Shown piece after piece: positions 33,724 to 44,335 of a stretch of 64,000 nucleotides of DNA. The notes beneath the pieces were generated by a model, which did not search any database, had not been told where the DNA came from, and saw nothing but the letters and a program-made list of their open reading frames with translations. The DNA lies in contig NZ_PVEO01000005.1 of NCBI RefSeq assembly GCF_002973595.1, positions 310,001 through 374,000 of the forward strand. The letters are read 5' to 3'. This DNA comes from Jejuia pallidilutea (GTDB lineage: Bacteria; Bacteroidota; Bacteroidia; Flavobacteriales; Flavobacteriaceae). The number at the start of each line of letters is the position of its first letter. Position 1 is the stretch's first letter. The position numbers were made by a program, and so were the translations under genes.

Positions 33724-35478
33724 ATGTACAGAAGTCATAATTGCGGCGAATTAAGAGCCTCAAATATTAATGAAGAAGTAACCCTTGCTGGATGGGTGCA
33801 AAAATCTAGAGATAAAGGATTTATCGTTTGGGTAGACCTAAGAGACCGCTACGGTATTACGCAGTTGGTTTTTGATGAAGAACGCACCTCTAAACAGCTT
33901 ATAGAACAAGCACAAAAATTGGGTCGCGAATTTGTAATTCAGGTGAAGGGAACCGTTATAGAACGTGCCTCTAAAAACCCAAATATAGCAACGGGCGACA
34001 TAGAAATATTGGTTTCAGAATTAAACATACTTAACCAAGCTATTTTACCACCGTTTACTATTGAAGACAAAACCGATGGTGGTGAGGATTTAAGAATGAA
34101 ATATCGCTATTTAGATATTCGTAGAAATCCTGTAAAAAACAGTTTAATTTTTAGACATAAAGTAACCCAAGAAGTTCGTAATTATTTATCGAACGAAGGA
34201 TTTATTGAGGTAGAAACACCTTATTTAATTAAGTCTACTCCCGAAGGTGCTCGCGATTTTGTAGTACCAAGTAGAATGAACCAAGGTGAGTTTTACGCCT
34301 TACCGCAATCGCCACAAACCTTTAAGCAATTGCTTATGGTTGGCGGAATGGATAAATATTTCCAGATTGTAAAATGTTTTAGAGACGAAGATTTACGTGC
34401 CGATAGACAGCCAGAATTCACACAAATAGACTGTGAAATGGCCTTTATTGAGCAAGAAGATATTTTAAATGCTTTTGAAGGATTAACACGCCATTTATTA
34501 AAAGAAGTAAAAGGTGTTGAAGTTGAAAAATTCCCAAGATTGCTGTACGATGATGCTATGCGATTATATGGTAACGACAAACCAGATATTCGCTTTGGGA
34601 TGGAATTTGGAGAATTAAACGACGTTGCGCAACACAAAGATTTCAACGTATTTAACAATGCCGAATTAGTAGTTGGTATTGCGGTTCCAGGTGGAAACGC
34701 TTATACCCGTAAAGAAATAGACAAACTTATAGACTGGGTAAAGCGTCCGCAAATAGGCGCTTTAGGTATGGTGTATTGTCGTTGTAATGACGATGGCACG
34801 TTTAAATCGTCTGTAGATAAGTTTTACGACCAAGACGATTTAGCAAAATGGGCAGAAGTAACAGGCGCTAAACCAGGCGATTTAATTTGTGTACTTTCTG
34901 GAGACACTCACAAAGTGCGCACGCAACTAAGTGCTTTACGTATGGAATTAGCAGAACGTTTAGGTTTACGTAAACCCGATGAGTTTGCACCGCTTTGGGT
35001 TATGGATTTTCCATTATTGGAATGGGATGAAGAAACAGAACGTTATCACGCGATGCATCATCCATTTACATCACCAAAACCAGGACAATTAGAATTACTT
35101 AAAACTGATCCGGGTGCAGTAAAAGCTAATGCTTACGATTTAGTACTCAATGGCAACGAAATTGGTGGGGGTTCAATAAGAATTCATGATAAAGAAACGC
35201 AATCTTTAATGTTTGATTATTTAGGATTTACTGAAGAAGAAGCCAAAGCACAGTTTGGATTCTTAATGGATGCCTTTCAATATGGTGCGCCACCACACGG
35301 TGGACTCGCGTTTGGATTAGACAGGTTGGTAGCTATTTTAGGCGGACAAGAAACTATACGAGATTTCATTGCGTTCCCTAAAAACAATTCAGGGCGTGAT
35401 GTAATGATAGACGCACCTGCCCCAATTGATGATGAACAATTAGAGGAGTTAAGTTTAAAACTTAATTTAAAATTATAA
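33724..35478 (+). CDS. aspS: Aspartyl-tRNA synthetase
   Basis: 584 residues, full length for the bacterial enzyme. N-terminal OB-fold anticodon domain (1-110), class II core with motif 2 ([18 protein letters not shown]) near 217-234, the bacterial GAD insertion (about 290-410) and motif 3 [16 protein letters not shown] near 530-545. Charges tRNA-Asp. No Gat genes nearby, so discrimination of Asn-tRNA cannot be judged here. Terminator follows. Confidence 0.97.
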   Translation: MYRSHNCGELRASNINEEVTLAGWVQKSRDKGFIVWVDLRDRYGITQLVFDEERTSKQLIEQAQKLGREFVIQVKGTVIERASKNPNIATGDIEILVSELNILNQAILPPFTIEDKTDGGEDLRMKYRYLDIRRNPVKNSLIFRHKVTQEVRNYLSNEGFIEVETPYLIKSTPEGARDFVVPSRMNQGEFYALPQSPQTFKQLLMVGGMDKYFQIVKCFRDEDLRADRQPEFTQIDCEMAFIEQEDILNAFEGLTRHLLKEVKGVEVEKFPRLLYDDAMRLYGNDKPDIRFGMEFGELNDVAQHKDFNVFNNAELVVGIAVPGGNAYTRKEIDKLIDWVKRPQIGALGMVYCRCNDDGTFKSSVDKFYDQDDLAKWAEVTGAKPGDLICVLSGDTHKVRTQLSALRMELAERLGLRKPDEFAPLWVMDFPLLEWDEETERYHAMHHPFTSPKPGQLELLKTDPGAVKANAYDLVLNGNEIGGGSIRIHDKETQSLMFDYLGFTEEEAKAQFGFLMDAFQYGAPPHGGLAFGLDRLVAILGGQETIRDFIAFPKNNSGRDVMIDAPAPIDDEQLEELSLKLNLKL

Positions 35479-35485
35479 TACTTAG

Positions 35486-35512
35486 AAATCCTGCTCTTAG
35501 CGGGATTTTTTA
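35486..35512 (+). terminator. Intrinsic terminator after aspS
   Basis: AATCCTGC / GCGGGATT stem with one G-T pair and a TCTTA loop, followed by T run. Confidence 0.8.
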
Positions 35513-35525
35513 TTAATTTTATAAT

Positions 35526-37313
35526 ATGCCCACTAAAGGTAAAAGTCTTTTAAGAAAGTTTTTAATCTGGAAATACAAACATATTTCTGAACGCCAATTC
35601 ATTTATATGCTTAGTATTTTAGTTGGTTTTTTGGCTGGAATGGGTACCGTTGTACTAAAAAACCTTACGCATTACATTAGGCATTTCTTTAACCTTTATA
35701 TCTTTAAAGACTACCAAAGTACACTTTACTTTATACTTCCTATAATTGGCCTTTTATTGGTTTATATTATAAAACAAACGTGGCTAAAAAAACATATTGG
35801 CCATGGTATATCCACTACATTGCATGCTATATCCAAACTTAACGGTATTATACCAAGATATAATATTTATGCAGGATTAATAACAGCACCTTTAACTGTA
35901 GGCTTTGGTGGTTCGGTAGGGCTACAGGGACCAGCTGTAAGCGTAGGTGCCGCACTAGGCTCTAATGCAGCCCGTTTATTTCACATGAATACCAAAACAC
36001 GTTTACTACTTATAGCGTGTGCTGCTGCTGGCGCCATGGCATCTATGTTTAAAGCCCCAATTGCAGCAATTATTTTCGCCATAGAAATTTTTAGTTTAGA
36101 TATCGCATTTACATCGCTTGTTCCTCTGCTATTAGCTTCGGTTTCAGCTGTGGTTACTTCTTATTTTTTCCTAGGAACTGATGTGTTATTGCGTTTTGAA
36201 CTCACTGATAAATTTCAAATTAACGACATTGGCTTTTACGCTATTTTAGGTGTTGTTACAGGATTAATGTCTGTGTATTACTCTAAAGTATTTTTTGGTA
36301 TTACCAACTTTTTTAAACAGTTTGACAGTCGAGCGAAACGCTTAATCATAGGTGGTCTAGCCATTGGTACGATGCTGTATGTTATCCCTCCACTTTATGG
36401 TGAAGGTTACGGCGTAATGAACAACCTTTTAAAGGGCGACCATATTGCTGCTATTGGCAATACCCCTTTCAACCTAGATTTAGAAAATATCTGGATAGTT
36501 ATAGCCTTACTTTTAGGGATAGCCATTTTTAAAGCCATAGCTATGACCACTACTTTTGGAGCTGGAGGTGTTGGCGGCGTATTTATTCCCACCTTAGTTA
36601 TGGGAAGTGCTTTAGGTAACGCTTTTGCCAAAATAATTAACAATCTAGGGCTAGATTTTCATGTATCTGAATCTAATTTTACACTAATAGGAATGACAGG
36701 GTTAATGGCCGGTGTATTACACGCCCCTTTAACCGCTATATTCTTAATTGCAGAAATAACTGGAGGTTACGAGTTGTTCGTACCCCTAATGCTGGTTGCT
36801 GCGATTTCTTTTGCTATTACTAAATATTACATTTCACATTCTATTTACACCTTAAAATTAGCACAACGTGGAGAGTTAATTACTCACGATAAGGATAAAA
36901 ACGTATTGATGATGTTAGAAATAGACAAGGTAGTTGAAACCAATTTCATTATCTTAAAACCAGAAATGAAATTACGTGAAGTACTTGAAAATGCAGTTGC
37001 AAAATCTTCGAGAAATCATTTTCCTGTGGTGAATAAAAATGATGAATTCTTAGGTGTTATCAGGTTAGATGATATTAGACATATGATGTTTAATACAGAA
37101 CTCTACGACAAAGTAGATGTACAAAGCTTAATGCACGCCGATGCAGGTATTATAAATTATGAAGAAGATACTATGAATAGCATCATGGAAAAATTTAAAA
37201 CTAGTGGCGCATGGAATTTGCCTGTAATTAAACATGGGAAATATTATGGTTATATTTCCAAATCTAAACTATTAACAGCATACAGGCGCCAGTTAATTAA
37301 CGTAACGCATTAA
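35526..37313 (+). CDS. ClC family chloride channel/transporter with CBS domains
   Basis: 595 residues. The ClC membrane domain (about 30-440) contains GGVFIPTLVMGSALG near 351-365, and two C-terminal CBS domains (about 470-590) follow. Two selectivity positions differ from E. coli ClC: the first motif reads GHGIS at 92-96 instead of GSGIP, and the second reads GLQGP at 132-136, placing Gln134 where the gating glutamate (GREGP) normally is. A missing gating glutamate suggests channel-like rather than proton-coupled transport. CBS domains may sense nucleotides. Confidence 0.9.
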   Translation: MPTKGKSLLRKFLIWKYKHISERQFIYMLSILVGFLAGMGTVVLKNLTHYIRHFFNLYIFKDYQSTLYFILPIIGLLLVYIIKQTWLKKHIGHGISTTLHAISKLNGIIPRYNIYAGLITAPLTVGFGGSVGLQGPAVSVGAALGSNAARLFHMNTKTRLLLIACAAAGAMASMFKAPIAAIIFAIEIFSLDIAFTSLVPLLLASVSAVVTSYFFLGTDVLLRFELTDKFQINDIGFYAILGVVTGLMSVYYSKVFFGITNFFKQFDSRAKRLIIGGLAIGTMLYVIPPLYGEGYGVMNNLLKGDHIAAIGNTPFNLDLENIWIVIALLLGIAIFKAIAMTTTFGAGGVGGVFIPTLVMGSALGNAFAKIINNLGLDFHVSESNFTLIGMTGLMAGVLHAPLTAIFLIAEITGGYELFVPLMLVAAISFAITKYYISHSIYTLKLAQRGELITHDKDKNVLMMLEIDKVVETNFIILKPEMKLREVLENAVAKSSRNHFPVVNKNDEFLGVIRLDDIRHMMFNTELYDKVDVQSLMHADAGIINYEEDTMNSIMEKFKTSGAWNLPVIKHGKYYGYISKSKLLTAYRRQLINVTH

Positions 37314-37318
37314 TAAAA

Positions 37319-37555
37319 ATGAAATACCTCATCATTATCCTTACTTTAGTTTCAGCAGGTTTAATAATTTCTGGGTTTGCTTTTAAGTTAGAAAACTCAC
37401 AAAAACTTATTGGATCTGGGGTTGCAGTTCTATTTTTTTTAGTATTCCCTTTATTCTCTTATTACCGTTGGAAAGATCGTGATGTAAAAGAATATATGTT
37501 AACTAAAGAAAACTTAGATAAAATGAGAGAAAGCCAAAAAGAAAAAAAATACTAA
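37319..37555 (+). CDS. Small two-helix membrane protein, function unknown
   Basis: 78 residues: helices at about 3-22 and 33-50 and a charged C-terminal tail (RWKDRDVKEYMLTKENLDKM). It starts 5 bp after the ClC gene and is probably cotranscribed. Its stop codon overlaps the stop of the convergent tadA gene by two bases. No family recognised. Confidence 0.7.
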   Translation: MKYLIIILTLVSAGLIISGFAFKLENSQKLIGSGVAVLFFLVFPLFSYYRWKDRDVKEYMLTKENLDKMRESQKEKKY

Positions 37556-38001
37556 TTTAAATTGCGCTTCACTATAAAAAAACGTTTTAACAGGGCGCTA
37601 GCTTCATCCTCCAAAATTCCACCTTCAATTTTTGTCTTTGGATGTAATTTTGTTTTTAAATTAATACAACCGCGGTCTTTGTCTCTAGCACCAAAAACAA
37701 TTTTATCAATTTGACTCCAATACAATGCGCCAGCACACATTTGGCAAGGTTCTAATGTTACGAACAACGTACAACCCTTAAGATATTTACCGCCTAAAAA
37801 ATTAGCAGCCGCTGTTATGGCTTGCATTTCGGCATGAGCAGTTACATCAGTTAAAGTTTCTGTTAAGTTATGTCCACGAGCAATAATTCTATTATCAATT
37901 ACAATTACAGCACCTACAGGAATCTCTCCCTTTTCAAAAGCTATTTCAGCTTCTTGAAGGGCTTTTTTCATAAAATAAGTGTCATCAAAAGGTTCTATCA
38001 T
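37552..38001 (-). CDS. tadA: tRNA-specific adenosine deaminase TadA (nucleoside deaminase)
   Basis: 149 residues, normal length. Zinc ligands and proton shuttle: His56-Ala-Glu58 (AHAEMQ) and PCQMC at 85-89. It converts A34 of tRNA-Arg(ACG) to inosine. The family also includes guanine deaminases, but the VGAVIV and ARGHN motifs and size fit TadA. The stop codon overlaps that of the convergent small membrane protein. Confidence 0.88.
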   Translation of the reverse strand: MIEPFDDTYFMKKALQEAEIAFEKGEIPVGAVIVIDNRIIARGHNLTETLTDVTAHAEMQAITAAANFLGGKYLKGCTLFVTLEPCQMCAGALYWSQIDKIVFGARDKDRGCINLKTKLHPKTKIEGGILEDEASALLKRFFIVKRNLN

Positions 38002-38056
38002 AATAGCTAAAATACAATTTCAAATTATTCTCATAGCGTAATATAAATAAAAAAAC

Positions 38057-38102
38057 GCGCACTTCTCAAAGTATAACTAAAGGAGAAGCTACGCGCTTTT
38101 AA
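38057..38102. terminator. Imperfect hairpin terminator
   Basis: GCGC (38057-38060) and CTTCTC (38062-38067) pair with GAGAAG (38083-38088) and GCGC (38093-38096), flanked by A and T runs. It lies in the 203-bp gap between the M36 protease gene and tadA, both read on the minus strand. It would end the protease transcript. Nothing else is seen in the gap. Confidence 0.55.
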
Positions 38103-38204
38103 AAATAATTACCTCGATTTCTTCCTGCTCAACAAGGCCTAAACTAATAACTATTTTTATAGTTAGCCATACCTATTGCGTTTAAAGCAGAATAGTTTTA
38201 CGTT

Positions 38205-40940
38205 TTATTCTTTTATAATTTTATGATTTGTACTATTGTACTCTCCTACTATTTTTAAAACATATAATCCTGATTGTAATCCACTAATATCTAAGTCTAC
38301 ATTACGTGACAATGTAGTAGATTTTGTTAATACCATTCTACCATTTATATCTACCAATTGTAATTTAACATCACCTAAATTTCTATTTGATGTTATAGTA
38401 ATTGTATTGGTAGCAGGGTTAGGATATATCTTATAATCTGATGTATTAAACGTATCTGCACTTAATGTTGTACAATTAGCTAAACTTGGGTCTGAAGCAT
38501 CGGGCACAGTAAAATCTTCTACTTGATCATTAAACACAGCCAAATCTCCTCTAGATGCGGCTACCCCCAAACCTCTTTTTGCAAACACTTCCCAAATTAA
38601 GCATTGGTCTGCGCCTCCCGTAAGTGCTATGTCGGCCGCTAAAAGCCCATCTCTACCATCTATAAAATCTGGGTTACAACCTTGTAATTTCAACCCTTCT
38701 ATTACCAGGCGCATCACTTTATTATTTCCACCAGTGCCTTTATAAAGGTCTGGATCGAAACCATATTTGTCAACATAAGCCCAAGTTAAATCCCAAAGCA
38801 TAGTAGCCCAAATTGTTCCATTGTAATGTACTATTTCATTAAGCCTTATATCTTCCCCTGTATCTGCATCTTGACCAACGACTCTATCATCGTTAGTCTC
38901 ATTGAAAGTGTATTCGTTTACTCCAAAATCTGTACTGTATTTTCTTGTTCTTATACCTTGTCCATCAATTTCTTCACCACTAGCAAAAGTACCAATACCC
39001 CTTCCATCTGTTCCTAAATCTGAAGCCTTCATAGTAAGCATTAACGTAAACCAATCTGACCAGCCTTCGCCCATTTGAAAATTGTTATTTAAACAGCCAG
39101 AGTTATTAGCTCCACCCGTTAATCGCGTTGAGATACCATGTCCGTACTCATGTATAACAATGCCATTATCAAAACTAGAATCCTTGAAAAATGGACCATT
39201 ATCAACAATAGTTGCAGTTATTCTTTCTCTTCGCCTTATTGCACTTATAATAGTTTGCCCATCATCATAATTAACAAATATTGAAGGAATTGTAAATTCT
39301 GGATCTGTTACACCGTACATATTAACGTATGGCACATAATCTGGATCGCTGGTTGGGTTATTATGGTTAGCAACTATAACAGCTATTGCACCAGCATCCT
39401 GAGCATTTTGAATTTTTTCAGTAAACGCACAAGACCCTCTCCGGATTACAGCTATTTTACCTGCTACGTTTGCCGAATTAACTAAAGGACTACACCCTTC
39501 TTCTGGAATTACACCACCATCATCCACAATCACTAAAGCCCCTGTAACAGGTGTTGAAGAAGGCCCCGTTATGTTTCCAGTTCCGTCGGCTCCATTACCT
39601 CTAGAGGGTTTAACAGACCCATAATTACCGGCTATGGTTCCTCCTGAAATGGTTAAATTATCTGTAGCAATACCTGCAGGAGACCATAAAAACATTTGCA
39701 TTCTAGGAGCACTACCGTCTGGTGGTGTAGCAAAATTTGCATTGTTTGTGCCAGAGCCATCCTGTGCTTGCGCAACTACACCATCTCCATCATCACCTTC
39801 ATTACCGTAGTTATTCTCTTGGAAGTTACCACTAGCTTCATCAAATCCGTAATAATACCATATATCGTGCATTACGTTATTATGATAAAATAAATTTATA
39901 GTGGCTGCATCTAAATAATTAGCAGCATCTTGGTCTAGGGTAGTTATAGGAAAATTAAAGTTTAAACTTGCTGTACCATCTGGCGAACCACCGTTGGTGA
40001 GATTTATCCCATCTATGTCGTCTTGAGCCCAAACATTGTTTCCTCGGGTAATAGTAAATTCAGCGCCAGCAATACCATCGGTATCATGCCATCCAAACGG
40101 AGAGGCTTCAGGGTCGGCTGGATTTGTAATTACTTGAAACGATCCGTGGTTAGGGCTCTCTATGGGCAAAGGCAATACGTTATATTGAGAGCCGTCAACA
40201 AAAAACATACTTTTTTTAAATACATCAAATGTATGTGTTTGTTTTAATACAGAGGTTATATGTCCATTTTGGTGGGTATGCTCTCCTTCAAAACTACAAT
40301 TTATCACCCAATCATCTTTATCTAAAACTGCACCATTAATAGCATCAATTCTCACACTCCACCAATGCTTACTATCTTTAGTATAAATACTTAAATCCCA
40401 AACTAATTTTAAATTACCGTCTTTATCTTTCAAATACATTAGTTCAACAGGTACATTCTCTTGGGACATACCACCTTTTGAGAAAACCTTTTTTAATGTA
40501 CTAGAACTAACAACTTCTGGTGAACCCTCAATATTAATTTTAAAATGAGTAGCTGCTTTTTGCATTGCTTCCACTGCTTTTAAGGAAGGCGACAAAACAT
40601 TAACCTTATCTTTAAGGTTTGGTACAAAATTGTCCTTAAAATAAAATATTTCATTGTTTTTTATGGCTACGTTAGATATAGCATTGTATATCTTAACACC
40701 TTTGTAAGATTGATAGAGATATACATGGGTAACTCCAGAAGATTTAGAGTAAGATGTTCTATCTAAGTAAATATCTGCAACATCTGTGCTGGTTAAATGA
40801 CTTAGCTTTTCATTGTTTTTAATGTAATCTAATATTTGTAAACCTAATTTAGTGTCTGCTAGTTTCTCTTGCGCAAATGCAGAATTAACCAAGCAAAAAA
40901 CAATTAAAGTAACAAATAACGGTAGTAACTGTTTTTTCAT
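38205..40940 (-). CDS. Secreted M36 (fungalysin) metalloprotease with T9SS sorting tail
   Basis: 911 residues. Signal peptide about 1-23, FTP/PepSY-like propeptide (about 25-215), and an M36 catalytic domain with zinc motif HEYGH at 597-601 and the third ligand Glu in EGWSDW at 625-630. A PA domain (about 465-575) is inserted before the zinc motif. The last 75 residues are a type A T9SS sorting domain (YKIYPNPATNTITI ... GLYVLKIVG ... HKIIKE). The enzyme is therefore exported across the outer membrane and probably anchored or released to digest extracellular protein. Confidence 0.94.
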   Translation of the reverse strand: MKKQLLPLFVTLIVFCLVNSAFAQEKLADTKLGLQILDYIKNNEKLSHLTSTDVADIYLDRTSYSKSSGVTHVYLYQSYKGVKIYNAISNVAIKNNEIFYFKDNFVPNLKDKVNVLSPSLKAVEAMQKAATHFKINIEGSPEVVSSSTLKKVFSKGGMSQENVPVELMYLKDKDGNLKLVWDLSIYTKDSKHWWSVRIDAINGAVLDKDDWVINCSFEGEHTHQNGHITSVLKQTHTFDVFKKSMFFVDGSQYNVLPLPIESPNHGSFQVITNPADPEASPFGWHDTDGIAGAEFTITRGNNVWAQDDIDGINLTNGGSPDGTASLNFNFPITTLDQDAANYLDAATINLFYHNNVMHDIWYYYGFDEASGNFQENNYGNEGDDGDGVVAQAQDGSGTNNANFATPPDGSAPRMQMFLWSPAGIATDNLTISGGTIAGNYGSVKPSRGNGADGTGNITGPSSTPVTGALVIVDDGGVIPEEGCSPLVNSANVAGKIAVIRRGSCAFTEKIQNAQDAGAIAVIVANHNNPTSDPDYVPYVNMYGVTDPEFTIPSIFVNYDDGQTIISAIRRRERITATIVDNGPFFKDSSFDNGIVIHEYGHGISTRLTGGANNSGCLNNNFQMGEGWSDWFTLMLTMKASDLGTDGRGIGTFASGEEIDGQGIRTRKYSTDFGVNEYTFNETNDDRVVGQDADTGEDIRLNEIVHYNGTIWATMLWDLTWAYVDKYGFDPDLYKGTGGNNKVMRLVIEGLKLQGCNPDFIDGRDGLLAADIALTGGADQCLIWEVFAKRGLGVAASRGDLAVFNDQVEDFTVPDASDPSLANCTTLSADTFNTSDYKIYPNPATNTITITSNRNLGDVKLQLVDINGRMVLTKSTTLSRNVDLDISGLQSGLYVLKIVGEYNSTNHKIIKE

Positions 40941-41063
40941 GTTTTAATTTTTCGTCAATATACAAGTAACTATTTTAATTTACAATGGGTTAAATTCAAT
41001 TTTCGATAAAATTGTAATATTCCATTATAACCTACACCTATTCCGCATAATCATAAATTCTCG

Positions 41064-41071
41064 TACTTTTG
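41064..41071 (+). promoter_or_regulatory. -7 element TACTTTTG of dxs
   Basis: Exact TAnnTTTG. Expected transcription start (about 41077) coincides with the GTG start codon at 41076, which suggests a leaderless mRNA. Confidence 0.55.
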
Positions 41072-41075
41072 TGCG

Positions 41076-42830
41076 GTGCAAAATTATATATTACATAAAA
41101 TTAATTCTCCTGAGGATCTTCGTTTGTTAAAACAAGAAGATCTTAAGGTTTTTGCCAAAGAACTTCGTGAGTTTATTATTAACATTATAGCCACAAAACA
41201 AGGGCATCTGGGAGCTAGCTTAGGCGTTGTAGAACTCACTATTGCATTACACTATGTATTTAATACTCCAGAGGATTTATTACTCTGGGATGTAGGTCAT
41301 CAAGCTTACGGCCATAAAATTTTAACGGGAAGAAAAGATATATTTCACACTAATAGACAATTGGGCGGTATTAGTGGTTTCCCTAAACGAAGCGAAAGTA
41401 AGTACGACACTTTTGGTGTTGGGCATTCTTCAACCTCTATATCGGCAGCGTTAGGAATGGCAATTGCATCTCAATTAAAAGGTGAAGACAAACACCATAT
41501 TGCTGTAATTGGAGATGCATCTATAGCTAGTGGTATGGCTTTTGAAGGCCTTAACCACGCAGGAGTTACCAACGCCAATTTATTGGTGATTTTAAATGAT
41601 AACGCTATTGGCATAGACCCCAGTGTTGGCGCTTTAAAACAATATTTAACTAACGTTAAAAAAGGCACACAAAAGCGTAATAATATTATTGAAGCCTTAA
41701 ATTTTGATTATTCTGGCCCTATTGATGGCCACGATTTAAATACCCTTATTTCAGAATTAGAACGATTAAAAACAGTAAAAGGGCCAAAATTATTACATAT
41801 TATTACTACCAAGGGCAAAGGTCTTAAACAAGCTGAAACCGACCAAGTAAAATACCACGCTCCTGGTAAATTTGATGCCAAAACTGGAAATTTGGCCATT
41901 AAACCTAATACCATTCAACCTCCCAAATATCAAGATGTGTTTGGACACACTATCGTTGAACTTGCAAAACATAATAAAAAAATTGTAGGTATAACTCCTG
42001 CTATGCCAACCGGAAGCTCCTTAAAATATATGATGGATGAAATTCCAGATCGTGCTTTTGATGTTGGAATCGCCGAACAACATGCAGTAACTTTAGCTGC
42101 AGGCATGGCAACACAAGGCTTAATTCCGTTTTGTAATATTTACTCAACATTTTTGCAACGTGCTTACGACCAGATAATACATGATGTTGCGCTACAGAAT
42201 TTACCTGTTGTGTTTTGCTTAGATCGTTCAGGGCTGGTTGGTGAAGATGGCGCTACACATCATGGTGTTTTTGATATATCATATTTACGTTGCATCCCCA
42301 ACCTAGTTATTTTTGCTCCACGAAACGAAATAGAGTTGCGTAACATAATGTATACAGCTCAAACAGGCCTAAAACAACCAATAGCGATTCGTTATCCGCG
42401 AGGTAGAGGTATAACTTTAAACTGGAAACAACCATTCTCTAACATAGAAATAGGTAAAGGCGAACAACTAAAACAAGGTAAACAATTGGCCATTTTAAGT
42501 ATTGGTGCTATTGCTAAAAATGTAACTGAAGCTATAAAGGAATTTGATGTATCGCATTACGATATGCGTTTTGCAAAACCTTTAGACAACAATTTACTTC
42601 ATACTATTTTTAAAACCTACTCTACTATTGTTACCGTTGAAGATAACGCCATTTCGGGTGGTTTTGGAAGTGCCATATTAGAATTTGCAGCAACTCATAA
42701 TTATAAAAAAACTATTAAACCCTTAGGAATTCCAGATGCTTTTGTGGAACACGGTAGTATTGAGGAACTACAAAACTTAGTTGGATTAGATACTGAAAGT
42801 TTAAAGAAAACCTTTAAAGCCCTACTGTAA
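41076..42830 (+). CDS. dxs: 1-deoxy-D-xylulose-5-phosphate synthase
   Basis: 584 residues, the short Bacteroidetes form. First step of the MEP isoprenoid pathway: pyruvate plus glyceraldehyde-3-phosphate. Thiamine-diphosphate motif GDASIASGMAFEGLNHAGVT at about 146-165, with the GHQAYGHKI and GVGHSSTSISAALGMA segments before it; transketolase pyrimidine domain from about 285. The start is GTG at 41076, since no in-frame ATG occurs before the conserved INSPEDLRLL segment. The prenyl synthase at 23143 acts further down the same pathway. Confidence 0.95.
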   Translation: MQNYILHKINSPEDLRLLKQEDLKVFAKELREFIINIIATKQGHLGASLGVVELTIALHYVFNTPEDLLLWDVGHQAYGHKILTGRKDIFHTNRQLGGISGFPKRSESKYDTFGVGHSSTSISAALGMAIASQLKGEDKHHIAVIGDASIASGMAFEGLNHAGVTNANLLVILNDNAIGIDPSVGALKQYLTNVKKGTQKRNNIIEALNFDYSGPIDGHDLNTLISELERLKTVKGPKLLHIITTKGKGLKQAETDQVKYHAPGKFDAKTGNLAIKPNTIQPPKYQDVFGHTIVELAKHNKKIVGITPAMPTGSSLKYMMDEIPDRAFDVGIAEQHAVTLAAGMATQGLIPFCNIYSTFLQRAYDQIIHDVALQNLPVVFCLDRSGLVGEDGATHHGVFDISYLRCIPNLVIFAPRNEIELRNIMYTAQTGLKQPIAIRYPRGRGITLNWKQPFSNIEIGKGEQLKQGKQLAILSIGAIAKNVTEAIKEFDVSHYDMRFAKPLDNNLLHTIFKTYSTIVTVEDNAISGGFGSAILEFAATHNYKKTIKPLGIPDAFVEHGSIEELQNLVGLDTESLKKTFKALL

Positions 42831-42882
42831 TACACATCAACTCATCCCTATACTTCGATATACTACACTACATTTTTAAAAA

Positions 42883-42903
42883 AACCTTAAGGCTGTTAAG
42901 GTT
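42883..42903 (-). terminator. Intrinsic terminator of dgt
   Basis: AACCTTAA / TTAAGGTT, perfect 8-bp stem with a 5-nt loop. On the minus strand it is followed by a run of seven T. It ends the dgt message and faces dxs. Confidence 0.7.
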
Positions 42904-42934
42904 AAGCAATAAAAAACAGTTTTGTAAGGTGAGT

Positions 42935-44275
42935 TTAAAACGTAACACCTTCAATTTTCTTAAAATTCTGTATGGCTTTACTATCACTTAGTAGAGATAC
43001 ATAATGACACACCGCCAGTAAGCGTTCGTATAAATTTGGAGCATTAAAATTGATGGTTTCAGGCAATCGTTTAAGGATAAGTTTATCGTAATTTGATGCA
43101 GTACCGTTAAAATTATGGTTTACCGCTGCGGTGTATACCGTGAGCAGCTTGTTTATAATTTGATAACCAGCAATTTCTTTATCAACCACTTCTTCTGATT
43201 GGTAAATATTTTCAACACTAATTTTAATAATGTCTTTTATTTGGGCCTCAAACTTGCTTTTATCTAGTAAAGCACTACTAAAGGTACCGCTTAAAATAGC
43301 ATCTTCGTTTTTCATAAAAACATTTACAGCATCTTTAATAAGCGCACCAATAGCCAAAGCACGCAGGTAGCCTATACGGTCTTCCCTAGTGGCTAATGCA
43401 TAATAATTCTCTGGTTTTATGTTATCGCGAATAACCTTAGAAAGGTATTCTAGAGCAAACTCTTCTGGAATAAGGCCTAGGTTAATACCATCTTCAAAAT
43501 CGATAATGGTGTAGCATATATCGTCCGCAGCTTCTACTAAATATGCTAACGGGTGACGCGCATAACTAATATGAGTGTCGCTACGTTTTGTAAGTCCAAG
43601 TTCGTTAGCTATATCCTTAAAAGCATCTTTTTCAGATTGGAAAACACCGTATTTCTTATCCGCTATGTGTTGTGTTGGTTTTTTTGGCAGCGATTCCTTT
43701 GGATATTTGGTAAATGCACCCAGTGTAGCGTAGCTTAAGCGGAGTCCACCCTCACGTCCTGCCCTACTTTGTGTTAGAATTTTAAAACCATTGGCGTTTC
43801 CTTCAAAATCGCAAAGGTCTTGGTATTCTTTATCTGTTAATTGATCTTTATATTGTTTACCTAAACCAGACTTGAAAAACTCGCCAATAGATTTTTCACC
43901 TGAATGCCCAAACGGAGGATTTCCTATATCGTGAGCTAAAGCGGCAGTGGCCACAATAGCTCCAAAATCGTTAGCTTGGTATCCGTGAACGCTTTGTAAA
44001 TGTGGGTGTTTGTTTAGCACTTTTTGCCCTACTTGCCGCCCCAAGGAACGCCCCACAACGCTTACTTCTAAACTATGTGTTAAACGCGTATGTACAAAAT
44101 CGGTTTTTGAAAGTGGAATAACTTGAGTTTTATCTTGTAAACTCCTAAACTCTTGGGAAAAGATAATACGATCGTAATCTACCTCAAAACCTAGCCTAGT
44201 TTCATCTTGTTCTTGTCGTAATCGTTTATTAGTATCGCCGTAGCGTTTTAAAGAGAGAAGTTGTTCCCAGTTCAT
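42935..44275 (-). CDS. dgt: Deoxyguanosinetriphosphate triphosphohydrolase
   Basis: 446 residues of the HD superfamily. The metal ligands are His in RLTHSLEVSVVG (about 63-74), His-Asp in AALAHDIGNPPFGHSGE (about 110-126) and a later Asp in ADDICYTIIDFEDG. It hydrolyses dGTP (or other dNTPs) to the nucleoside and triphosphate, keeping dNTP pools balanced. The NrdAB genes in this window make those dNTP precursors. It is divergent from the Pho-box-controlled gene at 44440. Confidence 0.92.
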   Translation of the reverse strand: MNWEQLLSLKRYGDTNKRLRQEQDETRLGFEVDYDRIIFSQEFRSLQDKTQVIPLSKTDFVHTRLTHSLEVSVVGRSLGRQVGQKVLNKHPHLQSVHGYQANDFGAIVATAALAHDIGNPPFGHSGEKSIGEFFKSGLGKQYKDQLTDKEYQDLCDFEGNANGFKILTQSRAGREGGLRLSYATLGAFTKYPKESLPKKPTQHIADKKYGVFQSEKDAFKDIANELGLTKRSDTHISYARHPLAYLVEAADDICYTIIDFEDGINLGLIPEEFALEYLSKVIRDNIKPENYYALATREDRIGYLRALAIGALIKDAVNVFMKNEDAILSGTFSSALLDKSKFEAQIKDIIKISVENIYQSEEVVDKEIAGYQIINKLLTVYTAAVNHNFNGTASNYDKLILKRLPETINFNAPNLYERLLAVCHYVSLLSDSKAIQNFKKIEGVTF

Positions 44276-44335
44276 GTGCTTTTTTTAAGAATAGGCAAGA
44301 TAAATAAATTCAATTATAAATAACACTCAAAATCT

